Positions 26,415-35,412 of a stretch of 64,000 nucleotides of DNA are shown here, piece by piece (within the stretch, counting starts at the first letter, position 1; every line of letters starts with the position of its first letter). The notes under the pieces were generated by a model, which did no database searches, was not told where the DNA came from, and was given only the letters and a program-made list of their open reading frames with translations. This DNA is from Azospirillum brasilense (lineage in GTDB: Bacteria > Pseudomonadota > Alphaproteobacteria > Azospirillales > Azospirillaceae): assembly GCF_001315015.1 (NCBI RefSeq), contig NZ_CP012919.1, forward strand, positions 62,001 through 126,000, given 5' to 3'. The translations under genes were made by a program, and so were the position numbers.

Positions 26415-27530
26415 ATGCGCGTTCTCTTCGACGACCACATCTTCTCCATCCAGCGCCACGGCGGGGTGTCCCGCTGCTTCGCCGAGGTCGTCGCGGAACT
26501 GCGCGCCCGACCCGGCGTGCAGGTGGTCCTGCCGTTCCGGCAGGTCATCAACAGCCACCTGATGGATCAGCCGGGCCTGGACGTCCGGGGCTTCCTGGGC
26601 GCCGGACATTTCCCCGGCAAGCGCAGCCTGCTGCGCGCCCACAACCGCAGGCTCGTCCGCCGGGCGCTCGGCCACGGGGCCTTCGACGTCTTCCACCAGA
26701 CCTTCTACGACGCCGGTCTGATCGATCTCCTGCACGGGCGGCCCATGGTGGTGACGGTGCACGACATGGCACCGGAACTGATGCCGGAGATATTCCCGAA
26801 GCCGGAGGAGATCCATCCCGGCAAGCGGGCGCTCTGCGCCGCCGCCGCTGCCATCGTCGCGGTGTCGGCCCACACCAAGGCCGATCTGGTCCGGCTCTAC
26901 GGAATCGACCCGGCGCGGGTGGAGGTGGTTCACCACGGCCTGTCGCGGGACGCCGTGTGGGCGCCGGGGCGCCGTGCGGGGATTGCGCTGCCGGACCGCT
27001 ATCTGCTGATCGTGGGGCGCCGCGACGGCTACAAGAACTTCGCGGGCGTGGCGCGGCGCCTGGCTGCCCTGCTGGCGCGCCGGGCCGACCTGCATCTGGT
27101 CTGCGTCGGCGGGGGCCATCTCCAGGATGAGGAGCGCCAGCCCTTCCTGGAGGCCGGCTGCGCCACCCGCCTGCACCAGCGCACGTTGCCGGCCGGCGAC
27201 CTTGCCTACGCCTACGCGCACGCCGCCGCCTTCGTCTTCCCGTCGCTGTACGAAGGGTTCGGGCTGCCGATCCTGGAAAGCTTCGCCAACGGCTGCCCGG
27301 CAGTGCTGAGCGACCGGAGCTGCTTCCCCGAAATCGCCGGCGATGCCGCCGTCTATTTCGACCCCGCCACTCCCGAAAGCCTGACCCAGGTTCTGGAGCG
27401 GGTGCTCGACGACGGCGCCTTGCGCCACCGGTTGATCGCCGACGGCCGACGCCGCGTCCGCGACTTCACCTGGACGGCGGCCGCCGACCGGCTGCTGGCC
27501 CTCTACCGCCGCCTGCCTGCCCGCCACTGA
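26415..27530 (+). CDS. Family 4 glycosyltransferase
   Basis: This 371-aa GT-B enzyme begins M-R-V-L-F-D-D-H with an R-H-G-G-V-S-R acceptor-loop glycine pair, the usual N-terminus of GT4 mannosyl/rhamnosyl transferases. The C-terminal half shows D-G-Y-K-N-F near 209 and L-Y-E-G-F-G-L-P-I-L-E-S-F near 278, the E-x7-E retaining motif. It is 8 bp downstream of the large GT4 protein, so coupled translation is likely. It converges with the GT2 gene at 27549. The sugar specificity is unknown. Confidence 0.85.
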   Translation: MRVLFDDHIFSIQRHGGVSRCFAEVVAELRARPGVQVVLPFRQVINSHLMDQPGLDVRGFLGAGHFPGKRSLLRAHNRRLVRRALGHGAFDVFHQTFYDAGLIDLLHGRPMVVTVHDMAPELMPEIFPKPEEIHPGKRALCAAAAAIVAVSAHTKADLVRLYGIDPARVEVVHHGLSRDAVWAPGRRAGIALPDRYLLIVGRRDGYKNFAGVARRLAALLARRADLHLVCVGGGHLQDEERQPFLEAGCATRLHQRTLPAGDLAYAYAHAAAFVFPSLYEGFGLPILESFANGCPAVLSDRSCFPEIAGDAAVYFDPATPESLTQVLERVLDDGALRHRLIADGRRRVRDFTWTAAADRLLALYRRLPARH

Positions 27531-27548
27531 ACCGCGCCGAAGGCGGAC

Positions 27549-28418
27549 TCAGAAAGCCCGGACGGCGCAGCGGGCCAGGAAGCGCGCGGTGCGCGTCGGG
27601 GACCAGGAGAAGGCGCGGCCGATGTGGCTGAGCGCCATCGCGTGGGCGTCCTCATGCACCGCGGCGACCGCCTGTTCGATGGCGAGGCTGGCGCGGAAGC
27701 GCCGCAGCCCCTCCGGACCGGCGACGCGCAGCACGCGGTCGGCGTGCTGCGCGTCGAGGCGGTCGATGGCGACGGCAACCGGCGCCGAGCGCGCGGGGCG
27801 TCCCACATGCACCACCGCCCCCAGGACCGGCAGGCAATCGAAGGCGAAGCGTTCCATGCAGCGCAGAAGCCAGTCCCAGTCCTCAAGCCGGGGCAATGTC
27901 TCGTCGAGCGGCCCCACAGCGGCGAAGCAGTCGCGCCGCACCATCAGGGTGGAGCCGGGCGAGACGTAGCAGCCGTCCAGAAGGGTCTCGAACCATGTCC
28001 CCTCGGGCTTCGGCCACCGCTTCGTGCGGCGTCCGGTTTCCTCCCGGTGCAGCAGGAAGCCGGTGCACAGGGCCTGCGGCGCGTCCGGTCCGCTTTCCAG
28101 GGCGTCGATCTGGGCACGAAGCTTGCCCGGCAGCCATTCGTCATCGGAATCGAGGAAGGCGATGTAGCAGCCGCGCGCCGCCGCCACCCCCGTGTTGCGG
28201 GCCGCGGCAGCCCCGCGGTTGACCGCGTGCCGGATCAGGCGAATTCGCTCGTCGCCGAAGGACTCGGGAATGTCCACGCTGCCGTCGGTGGAACCGTCGT
28301 CCACGACCAGCAGTTCCCAGGAGGAAACGTCCTGCATCCGCACGCTCTCGATGGCACGGCGCAGCGTATGAGCCCGATTGAAAGCCGGTATGACGACGCT
28401 GACCAGTGGCTCTTCCAT
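27549..28418 (-). CDS. Family 2 glycosyltransferase
   Basis: This 289-aa inverting GT2 enzyme starts S-V-V-I-P-A-F-N-R at residues 6-14, with V-V-D-D-G-S-T-D-G-S and F-L-D-S-D-D-E-W as nucleotide and metal motifs. The in-frame extension to 28472 has no domain support, and ATG 28418 places the first strand normally. It is the last gene of a minus-strand run that begins near 34216. A gap of 144 bp separates it from the RgpF-like gene. Confidence 0.83.
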   Translation of the reverse strand: MEEPLVSVVIPAFNRAHTLRRAIESVRMQDVSSWELLVVDDGSTDGSVDIPESFGDERIRLIRHAVNRGAAAARNTGVAAARGCYIAFLDSDDEWLPGKLRAQIDALESGPDAPQALCTGFLLHREETGRRTKRWPKPEGTWFETLLDGCYVSPGSTLMVRRDCFAAVGPLDETLPRLEDWDWLLRCMERFAFDCLPVLGAVVHVGRPARSAPVAVAIDRLDAQHADRVLRVAGPEGLRRFRASLAIEQAVAAVHEDAHAMALSHIGRAFSWSPTRTARFLARCAVRAF

Positions 28419-28562
28419 CGACGATCTCGTTCGCGGCACGGCAACCGTTGCGGTCCGACCATAGGGCAGCACCCTGCGCGGCGGGAAGAGGCGACGCGCA
28501 CCTTGCGTCGATTTCCTTCAGACCGGGCGCTCCTCCACCCCTTGCTTGCGGGGCGGAGCCGG

Positions 28563-29609
28563 TCAGACGCTGCGGTTCTTCAGGGACAGTTCCAGATGAC
28601 GCAGGATCAGCTCGGTGTCGTAGTCGCTCGACTGCTTCACCACCCGTTCCCAATAATTCAGCAGCGGAATGCGCGCCGGATTCTTTTGCAGCAGGTCGCG
28701 CTTCAGGAACGGGAAGTCCATCTGGGCGATCAGATAGTCCCAGAAGAAGTGCGTCCCGTTCAGCGGCACGCCGGCGTTGATCGTCCGGAAAACCTGCTGG
28801 ATGAAGGTCTTGCGCACGGGATCGATGCCGTCTCCGGCGATGTTGCGCTCCACCACCGCCTCGATCAAGGCAGTCGCCGCCTGACGGTAGGGGAAGGCGG
28901 CGCGGCAGCGCAGGCCGGTGCGGCGCAGCGCGCGGGTCAGCCCGATCTCGTATTTGCGCACGATCCAGGTCTTGGACTGGACGTAGCGGAGCCGATCCCA
29001 GAAAGCCCCGAAGGCGGGAGACGCGAGCGCCGCCTTGTGAAACAGAAGGAAGTAGCTTTGCAGGTGGAAGGAAAACTCCCAACTGTCCGACGCGCCCCAG
29101 ACATCGGCATCCTGCGGATCCATCCGCTCCAGCAGTCCCGCCAGATGGTGCAGCGGGCCGTAGACACTGTCGTTGGCGAGCAGCAGCATGTCCAGCGCAG
29201 GCAGTTCCGGAACGGCGGCGATGCCTTCCTTGTAGGCGCCGAAGTCGTAGCCGACGTTGTCGCGCCGGAGAATGAGCGCGCAGATGTCCCGCAGCGGCTC
29301 GATCTGGGATTCGGCCAGGCGCGGCGCATTGCTGGCGAAGACGATGGCGAAGCCCAGCGCGTGGAGCTGGCGCAGATAATGCCACACGAAGTCGTGGACG
29401 ATGCCCTGCCGGTCGTAATGCACGAACACCACCACGCGCCGCGCCCCGGCGAGCGGCACCCGCCCGTCCCAGCGCTCCCGCACGTAGCTGTCCTTGCGGA
29501 AAGTGCTGAGCGCGTAGGAGGCGTAGCCGGCGAGGATCTTGCTCTGCACGATCGCCCAGGCGATCACGAAGCGCAGACGGAAGGGAAGACGGATCAGGGT
29601 GCTCAACAT
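28563..29609 (-). CDS. RgpF-like (rhamnan synthesis F) glycosyltransferase
   Basis: This 348-aa protein resembles the rhamnan synthesis protein F family. Typical features are V-V-V-F-V-H-Y-D-R-Q-G near residue 60, R-R-D-N-V-G-Y-D-F-G-A-Y-K-E-G near 115, L-L-A-N-D-S-V-Y-G-P near 138, and W-G-A-S-D-S-W-E. These enzymes add rhamnose in streptococcal and Gram-negative rhamnans, fitting a replicon with gmd paralogues. The open frame continues to 30200, but the part upstream of ATG 29609 is shadow sequence of the next gene. It is separated from the 609-aa methyltransferase by 32 bp. Confidence 0.8.
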   Translation of the reverse strand: MLSTLIRLPFRLRFVIAWAIVQSKILAGYASYALSTFRKDSYVRERWDGRVPLAGARRVVVFVHYDRQGIVHDFVWHYLRQLHALGFAIVFASNAPRLAESQIEPLRDICALILRRDNVGYDFGAYKEGIAAVPELPALDMLLLANDSVYGPLHHLAGLLERMDPQDADVWGASDSWEFSFHLQSYFLLFHKAALASPAFGAFWDRLRYVQSKTWIVRKYEIGLTRALRRTGLRCRAAFPYRQAATALIEAVVERNIAGDGIDPVRKTFIQQVFRTINAGVPLNGTHFFWDYLIAQMDFPFLKRDLLQKNPARIPLLNYWERVVKQSSDYDTELILRHLELSLKNRSV

Positions 29610-29641
29610 CAGGGCGTTTCCGTCCTCTCTCTGGCTCGCGG

Positions 29642-31471
29642 TCAGGTGGGCAGGCGCTGAGTGCGGACGAGAAGCTCCGTCCGCGCCCGCAGGTCGAGCG
29701 GCACGGACGGCAGGCCGGCTTCGGGTTTCAGCAGGCCGCGCAAGGCCGCGCCCGCCTCGTCCCGTCGCCCGGCGTTGGCCAACGCCTGTCCCTGATGGAA
29801 CAGCGACGGCCACAGCAGGGCCTGAACGATCGGCGCGGTGGCGCGGTCGGGCAGTTCCAGGCAGGCCCGGTGGGCACGCTCGAAGAAGGCCGCGGCGCTC
29901 CGCGGCGCCTTGCGGTGGTTCAGCGTCAGGATGCCGAGCGCGAAGGCGGTGGAGGCGAGGACGGCGCCACTCTCCGGCAGGGCGGCTTCCACCGCCGCGG
30001 CCAGCCGGTCCGCCGCCTTGTACTGACCGAGATTCACCAGATCCACGAAGACCTTGCGCTGCGCGTCCTCCAGAATGCCGGCGGGAATGCGCTCGCCGAG
30101 CAGAGCGCTCGGCGTGTGGGCGAGCGCTTGCAGCTCCTCCACAGCCCGATCCGGCTGGCTCCAGACGAGCAGATGGCTGGCGTAGCAGCAGGCCCGCCAC
30201 ATCAGCTCTTCGCTTTCCTCGTCGTCGGCTCCGATGATGTGCAGGGTCGCGCGCATCTGTTCGCCGGCGAACGCGGCCACCTGGAACCAGCGCTGGGCAA
30301 GGTCATGCTGCCCGTCGGCCAGCCACGCCAGAATGCCGCTGAAATACAGGATGCTGCCCAGGCAGAAAGGATAGGCGTTGTGATGCTCCTCGATGCTCCT
30401 CGGCTTCGGAGCGGCCGACAGATCGGCGAGCAGACGGGCGGGATCGGTGAAATCGAGGTTCCAACGCTGCCGGCACGCCGCGAACACCTCCGCCTGCGCG
30501 GCGCGTGCGGCCTCGAAATTCCCAGCGTTGGTCAGCTCCTTCAGAAGCCGGTACCGATACCCCACGCCGAGAGACGAGGCCGGATCCGTCGTTCCGACGC
30601 GCGTCCGCAGATAATCATGGTAGGGGCTGCGGTCGAAGGCCCGTGTCAGATCGGCCTTCAGCTCGTCGCCAACCGATGCCGCCACTCTCAGGGTGTGCCC
30701 ACGGTCCACGACCATGACGCTCTTGAACCCGACCCTCCGCAAGAGGGCTTCGATGCCCTTGGGGCTGTAGAGCGCGTAGTGGTAGCCGGGGCACAGCATC
30801 GACAGCAGGGTGCCCGGTTGCGTTTCCGGGCGGATGCCCGTGGCGCTGGGCGTGGTGAGCAGCAGCGTGCCGTCGGTCGTCAACGCATCGCGCAGGACGA
30901 CGAGCAGCTTCTCCGGTTCGAAGACATGCTCGATCAGTTCGGCGCACAGAGCGAGGTCGTAGGGTTCCGGTCCCGCATCGGCCGCCGAATGCAGGTAGAC
31001 GTGCTGGATGTCGACGCCGAGCGCCTCGCGTCCGAAGCGGGCGCTGTATCCCGGATCGAACCCCCGGGCATCCCAGCCGAACGCCACGCGGGCGTAGTCG
31101 AGCAGGAAGCCGAAGCCGCAGCCGATCTCGATGTAGCGGCGCACCCCGGCGGGATCGATCGCCGCCAGCAGTTCGGCCATCACGTCGATGCCCGCGTTCT
31201 GCTCCAGATAGACATCCACCAGCGGGTCCAGAACAGCCTCGTAGGGCGGTTGTCCCATGGTCGGATGGAAAGCGGTTCCGCAGGCCGGGCAAGACACCAG
31301 GGGTTGTTCCGGATGCGGAGGCCATGGAGAGCGGACCCTCAGACGGACCCGCTTGGCCGCGGCGTCGCCGCAAGCCGGGCAGATGGCGTCGAGGTGGCTA
31401 TCCCCGGCCTCCCAGACGATCGTCCGGGTCCAGTCGATGATTTCCGTACCACCCATATCGATCTTGTTCAT
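29642..31471 (-). CDS. SAM methyltransferase with zinc-ribbon and helical C-terminal domain
   Basis: This 609-aa protein has two C-P-A-C pairs in the first 70 residues (a small zinc ribbon). A class I methyltransferase domain follows, with motif I Y-I-E-I-G-C-G-F-G-F-L at about 125-135 and a later A-E-L-I-E-H-V-F. The C-terminal half of about 300 residues is Ala/Leu-rich and helical, like TPR scaffolds. Zinc-ribbon methyltransferases of this layout occur in sugar C- or O-methylation. ATG 31471 has homology from the start; the 15-residue extension to 31516 lacks support. Substrate unknown. Confidence 0.72.
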   Translation of the reverse strand: MNKIDMGGTEIIDWTRTIVWEAGDSHLDAICPACGDAAAKRVRLRVRSPWPPHPEQPLVSCPACGTAFHPTMGQPPYEAVLDPLVDVYLEQNAGIDVMAELLAAIDPAGVRRYIEIGCGFGFLLDYARVAFGWDARGFDPGYSARFGREALGVDIQHVYLHSAADAGPEPYDLALCAELIEHVFEPEKLLVVLRDALTTDGTLLLTTPSATGIRPETQPGTLLSMLCPGYHYALYSPKGIEALLRRVGFKSVMVVDRGHTLRVAASVGDELKADLTRAFDRSPYHDYLRTRVGTTDPASSLGVGYRYRLLKELTNAGNFEAARAAQAEVFAACRQRWNLDFTDPARLLADLSAAPKPRSIEEHHNAYPFCLGSILYFSGILAWLADGQHDLAQRWFQVAAFAGEQMRATLHIIGADDEESEELMWRACCYASHLLVWSQPDRAVEELQALAHTPSALLGERIPAGILEDAQRKVFVDLVNLGQYKAADRLAAAVEAALPESGAVLASTAFALGILTLNHRKAPRSAAAFFERAHRACLELPDRATAPIVQALLWPSLFHQGQALANAGRRDEAGAALRGLLKPEAGLPSVPLDLRARTELLVRTQRLPT

Positions 31472-31584
31472 TCCATCCCCAACATGGTCCCGATCCGCTC
31501 CTTGTCGTCTTAACAAGCCGGTCCCTCAACGACAAGGAGCGCTATCGAGAAGGAGCGCCGTGCCGGACAGGCGCGGGCCCGTCC

Positions 31585-32682
31585 TCAGCCGCGCTGCGGG
31601 TAATGGCGGGCGAGCTCTTCCGAACTCCCGCGGTCCGTCGGCCACGCCACCACGCCGTCCGGCAACTCCCGCACCTTGCGCGCCAAAACGAAGGACCCGC
31701 CGAAGGAGGAAACGAGCGGCATGAGCGCATGTGCCGGAACACAATGCTCCATGTATATGCGAACCCTCTGGTTCATGCCGGCGGCGATGATCTCGAACCC
31801 CATGGCCGGGCCGAACAGGACCTTGAGCCCCTCGTCGCTGAAACGCCAGAAGTCGTTCGGCTCCTCGTGCACGGGCCAGGACTGGTGCGTCGTGTGGAAG
31901 GTGAGACCGCCGATCTGGAGCGCCTGGTTGACCCCAGAGGCGAACAGCCAGGGATGCGCGAGATGCTCCATCACCGAGAGGGAGAAGACCGCCCCGGCCG
32001 CCCTCGCACCGATCAGCTCGTGGATGTAGTGGGCGTCGCCGACCACGTCGACGTTGGGGGCGGCGTGGATGTCCATGCCGATGTAGCGCTCCGCCCCGGC
32101 GAAAGCGGCGCGCAGCGGGCTCATCTGCGAGCTGACCACGCGGGCGCCGACCTCGGCGACGACCAGCCTGCGTTCATTGACTTCGCGCTGGAAGTCCTCG
32201 AACGCCTGCTCCGCGGCGCCGCGCTCCGGCTTCGGGTCCTGCCAGGCGCTGCCGTCGGTCAGGCAGTAGGGCTTGCGGGCGGCTTCGGGGGACCGGGGAA
32301 GCTCCACCGTCTCGATGAAGCGGTCGTCGGCGGTGATCACCTCGAAGGTCACCGGGGTGCCGGCCCTCCAGGGGAGATAGAGCTTGAAGCCGCTCTCCGC
32401 GCTGTTGGGAAACTCCGCGTAATGGGGCAGCACGTCCGGGCGCGGCGCGAAACTCGCGATCTCGTAGGCATCCTCCCCCGCGGCGACGCGCAGGGCCAGT
32501 ATCCGCCGCTCATAGGCGTGTATCCAGCCTTCCAGATAGAGGCCGTTGCGGTCGCACCAGAAGACCTCGATCGCGTAGACGAAGGGCTTGCGGGAGGGCG
32601 GCGGCGAGGGCAGGCCGGTCCGCGTCAGGGCGGCGCGGAGGGTCCTGGCGGCGAGGCGGAGGGCGGAGGGGCGCTGTTCCAT
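31585..32682 (-). CDS. Putative SAM methyltransferase with N-terminal beta domain
   Basis: In this 365-aa protein the first 130 residues are strand-rich, with W-C-D-R-N-G-L-Y-L-E-G-W-I-H, like carbohydrate-binding-type domains also seen in glycosyltransferases. The second half is methyltransferase-like, with V-A-E-V-G-A-R-V-V in motif I position, Y-I-G-M-D-I-H-A-A as motif II, and V-F-S-L-S-V-M-E-H-L-A-H-P-W. Motif I lacks the usual G-x-G-x-G, so catalysis is uncertain. It lies between a DUF2142 membrane protein and the zinc-ribbon methyltransferase in the same direction. Confidence 0.6.
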   Translation of the reverse strand: MEQRPSALRLAARTLRAALTRTGLPSPPPSRKPFVYAIEVFWCDRNGLYLEGWIHAYERRILALRVAAGEDAYEIASFAPRPDVLPHYAEFPNSAESGFKLYLPWRAGTPVTFEVITADDRFIETVELPRSPEAARKPYCLTDGSAWQDPKPERGAAEQAFEDFQREVNERRLVVAEVGARVVSSQMSPLRAAFAGAERYIGMDIHAAPNVDVVGDAHYIHELIGARAAGAVFSLSVMEHLAHPWLFASGVNQALQIGGLTFHTTHQSWPVHEEPNDFWRFSDEGLKVLFGPAMGFEIIAAGMNQRVRIYMEHCVPAHALMPLVSSFGGSFVLARKVRELPDGVVAWPTDRGSSEELARHYPQRG

Positions 32683-32770
32683 GCGACTGTCCTGATGGCT
32701 CCGCAGGCGGCACCGCCACCGGCGCGGGAGGAAACGGGCCGCAACAGATAGGCGCTGCGTGCCGCCGCTG

Positions 32771-34216
32771 TCAATTCGCGCCGCTCGCCGGAACCCACAG
32801 CCGTCCCCAGGCGGCCAGAACGTCCAGCAGAACCGCGCCGTTCAGCGCCATGAAGACGGTGAACAGCCCGAGCCTCAGCCCCTGGCGCAGGCCCGCCGGG
32901 TTCCAGGGGCCCGCCGCCGCCGCGAGCGCCAGGACAACCAGAACCTGTGCCGGGAGGAAATAGCGGCCCTGAAGTCCCTGAACCGTCTCCGCCCCGACCG
33001 GGGTGAAGCCGACCCAGAAGGCCGCCATGACGAGCAGCACATAGGCCGGGGCCGGCAGCAGATAGCCCACCGCCACCACCGGGTCGCGGCGGCGGGCGCC
33101 GTCGCACAGGGCCAGGGCCGGAAGAACCCACAGGGCCGCCAGGATCAGCCGGTCGTCGGCGTAGCCGCTCCAGGGCGGCGGGTGACCGCCGTAGCGTCCG
33201 TAGCCGTCGCGCCACCACATGATCGCCCAGTCCCGCGTGGTGGTGGCGAAGATCCGCAGCGCTTCCAGCGGGTCGGCGCGCATGGCCGCGATCTGCGCCG
33301 CCGGATCGGCGGCCGTGCCCCAATAGGGGCCGGGGACGAAGGGATAGGCCATGTTCCAGGAAAGCGCGATGCCCGCCGCGAGGCCGAGGCAGAGCGCGGT
33401 GAGCGCGATCCGGCCCCGCGTCCCGCCCACCACCGCGCCCGGCAGGTAGAGCACCGCCGCGGCGAAGGGCACCATGGTCAGCTTCAGGAAGCCGAGCGCC
33501 GCCGACAGGGCCAGCAGCCCCGCCACCTCCAGCGGCGCGAGCGCTGTGCCGCGGGCGCGGAACCGCCAGACCAGGGCCAGCAGCAGGGCGGGAATCGTCA
33601 GGTTCAGGGGGTCGGCGCTGAGCGAACAGGCGCTTTGCAGGGCGAAGGGCGACAGGGCGAGCGCGGCAAAGACCAGCCGCCCGCCGGGCAGCGCCCACAG
33701 GACCGCCAGGACCATCATCCCATAGGCGACCGCGTTGCCGATCCGCCCCGCGTGCATCTGGTCGAGCGGCCCCAGCCCCCAGGCGCGGGCGGCGGCGGTG
33801 AAGGCCGCCTGCGGCAGATAGGCGAGCGGCGCGAAACTGGCCGAGCTTGGAAAGGGCACCACCTCGTCCCGCGGCGGCAGGGTGGCGAGATGATTGGACA
33901 GGGCGCGGGCCTGCGCGGCATCGACCGGGGCGTGCTTCTGGATCAACTCGACGTAATGGAGCATGTGGACATAGCTGGCCCGGTCGATCGGCCCGCCCCA
34001 GGAGTTGGGTCCCAGTTCCTCCGCCAGGAAGCGGCCCTGGGCGATCTGCAGCACCCGCTGCCAATGGAACGGCTCGTCCAGCCCGGCGTAAGGCGGGGTC
34101 GTCACCAGAAGCAGCGCGCTGAACACCAGATAGAAGAGAGCTGCGGCGCCATAGAAGGGAACCGCCGCCAGCCGCGACCCGAACCGGGCCGGCTCATGCC
34201 GGAAGATCGTGCGCAT
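32771..34216 (-). CDS. DUF2142-type polytopic membrane protein
   Basis: This 481-aa protein has about eleven hydrophobic spans. Its first loop carries T-T-P-P-Y-A-G-L-D-E-P-F-H-W-Q-R, the acidic D-E-x-x-H motif placed as in DUF2142/GT39-like lipid-linked sugar transferases. Members are thought to act on undecaprenyl-linked sugars at the outer face of the inner membrane. The frame stays open to 35341, but that part is antisense to the GT2 gene, so ATG 34216 is used. It starts the minus-strand run divergently from 34340. Confidence 0.7.
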   Translation of the reverse strand: MRTIFRHEPARFGSRLAAVPFYGAAALFYLVFSALLLVTTPPYAGLDEPFHWQRVLQIAQGRFLAEELGPNSWGGPIDRASYVHMLHYVELIQKHAPVDAAQARALSNHLATLPPRDEVVPFPSSASFAPLAYLPQAAFTAAARAWGLGPLDQMHAGRIGNAVAYGMMVLAVLWALPGGRLVFAALALSPFALQSACSLSADPLNLTIPALLLALVWRFRARGTALAPLEVAGLLALSAALGFLKLTMVPFAAAVLYLPGAVVGGTRGRIALTALCLGLAAGIALSWNMAYPFVPGPYWGTAADPAAQIAAMRADPLEALRIFATTTRDWAIMWWRDGYGRYGGHPPPWSGYADDRLILAALWVLPALALCDGARRRDPVVAVGYLLPAPAYVLLVMAAFWVGFTPVGAETVQGLQGRYFLPAQVLVVLALAAAAGPWNPAGLRQGLRLGLFTVFMALNGAVLLDVLAAWGRLWVPASGAN

Positions 34217-34339
34217 GCGGCCGGAAGTCCTCGCTTTTTTGTTCTTCGCGCCGGACAGGCGTTGCCCCGGACGGGGAGAGCGCGGTAACAGACCACATTC
34301 CCCCAGCGGCTGGAACGCCGAAATTTTCCTGCACCGGCC

Positions 34340-35323
34340 ATGATCCCGAGCATCCGCATCGTCACCGTGAACTGGAACGCCGGGGACCTGCTGCGCGCCT
34401 GCGTTGCCTCGGTGCCTGCGGCGCTGATCGGTGCCGTCACGCTGGAAGCCATGGTGGTGGTGGACAACGCCTCCGCCGATGGATCGGCTGACGGGCTGGA
34501 AGCCGGAGGGCTGGAGGACGGCAGGCTGGCGGATGGGGGGGCGCCGCTGACCGTGCTGCGCAACCTGGAGAACCGCGGCTTTGCTGCCGCCTGCAACCAG
34601 GGCGCCGCCGGGTCGCGGGCCGACTGGCTGCTCTTCCTGAACCCGGACACCCGGCTGTCCGAAACGTCGCTCGCCCCGGCCCTCGCCTTCCTGGCGGAGC
34701 CGGCGCAGGCGCACACCGGCATCCTCGGCATCCGGCTGACGGACGAGCTGGGGCGGACACAGCGGTCCTGCGCGCGGGCGCCGACCCCGGGCCGCATCCT
34801 CGCCCAGGCGGTGGGGCTGGACCGGCTGTTGCCCGGCCTGTTCCCGCCGCATTTCATGACGGAGTGGGACCATCTGGACAGCCGCCCCGTTGATCAGGTG
34901 ATGGGCGCCTTCCTGCTGATTCGTCGCTCCCTGTTCGAGGAGCTGGGCGGCTTCGACGAGCGCTTCTTCGTCTATTTCGACGATGTGGATTTGTGCCTGC
35001 GCACCCGCCGGACCGGCTGGGAGGTGGTGCATTTCGCCGGTGCGGAGGCCTTCCACCGCGGCTGCGGCACCACCGACCAAGTGCGCGACCTGCGGCTGTT
35101 CTACGCCCTGCGCAGCCGGATACAATTCGCCACCAAGCATTTTTCCACCCCCACCGCTGCCCTGGTGACGGCAGCGACCCTGACGGTGGAGCCGCTGGTG
35201 CGGCTGCTCCACGCGCTCGCATCCCGCTCGCCGGCCGACGCCCGTGCCGTTCTGCGGGGCAGCGCGCTGCTGTGGCGATCCCTGCCCTGCCTGCTGGGAT
35301 GGCGGACAGGGCGCGCGGGGTAA
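34340..35323 (+). CDS. Family 2 (rhamnosyltransferase-like) glycosyltransferase
   Basis: This 327-aa GT2 enzyme opens R-I-V-T-V-N-W-N-A-G-D-L at residues 6-17 with V-V-V-D-N-A-S-A-D-G-S, then L-F-L-N-P-D-T-R and Y-F-D-D-V-D-L-C-L-R. This is the V-N-W-N / N-P-D / D-D-V-D pattern of WbbL-type rhamnosyltransferases. No membrane anchor is evident. It is divergent from the DUF2142 gene by 123 bp. The cysD gene starts 89 bp downstream in the same direction, so they may share a transcript. Rhamnose as donor is inferred. Confidence 0.8.
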   Translation: MIPSIRIVTVNWNAGDLLRACVASVPAALIGAVTLEAMVVVDNASADGSADGLEAGGLEDGRLADGGAPLTVLRNLENRGFAAACNQGAAGSRADWLLFLNPDTRLSETSLAPALAFLAEPAQAHTGILGIRLTDELGRTQRSCARAPTPGRILAQAVGLDRLLPGLFPPHFMTEWDHLDSRPVDQVMGAFLLIRRSLFEELGGFDERFFVYFDDVDLCLRTRRTGWEVVHFAGAEAFHRGCGTTDQVRDLRLFYALRSRIQFATKHFSTPTAALVTAATLTVEPLVRLLHALASRSPADARAVLRGSALLWRSLPCLLGWRTGRAG

Positions 35324-35412
35324 AGCGGCGGGGGCTTGCACCGGCGGAAGCGGGACAGCGCGGCGGAAAGTGCGTACACTTCGGCGGGCGAAGCGCCGCT
35401 ACCGGAGAGCCG

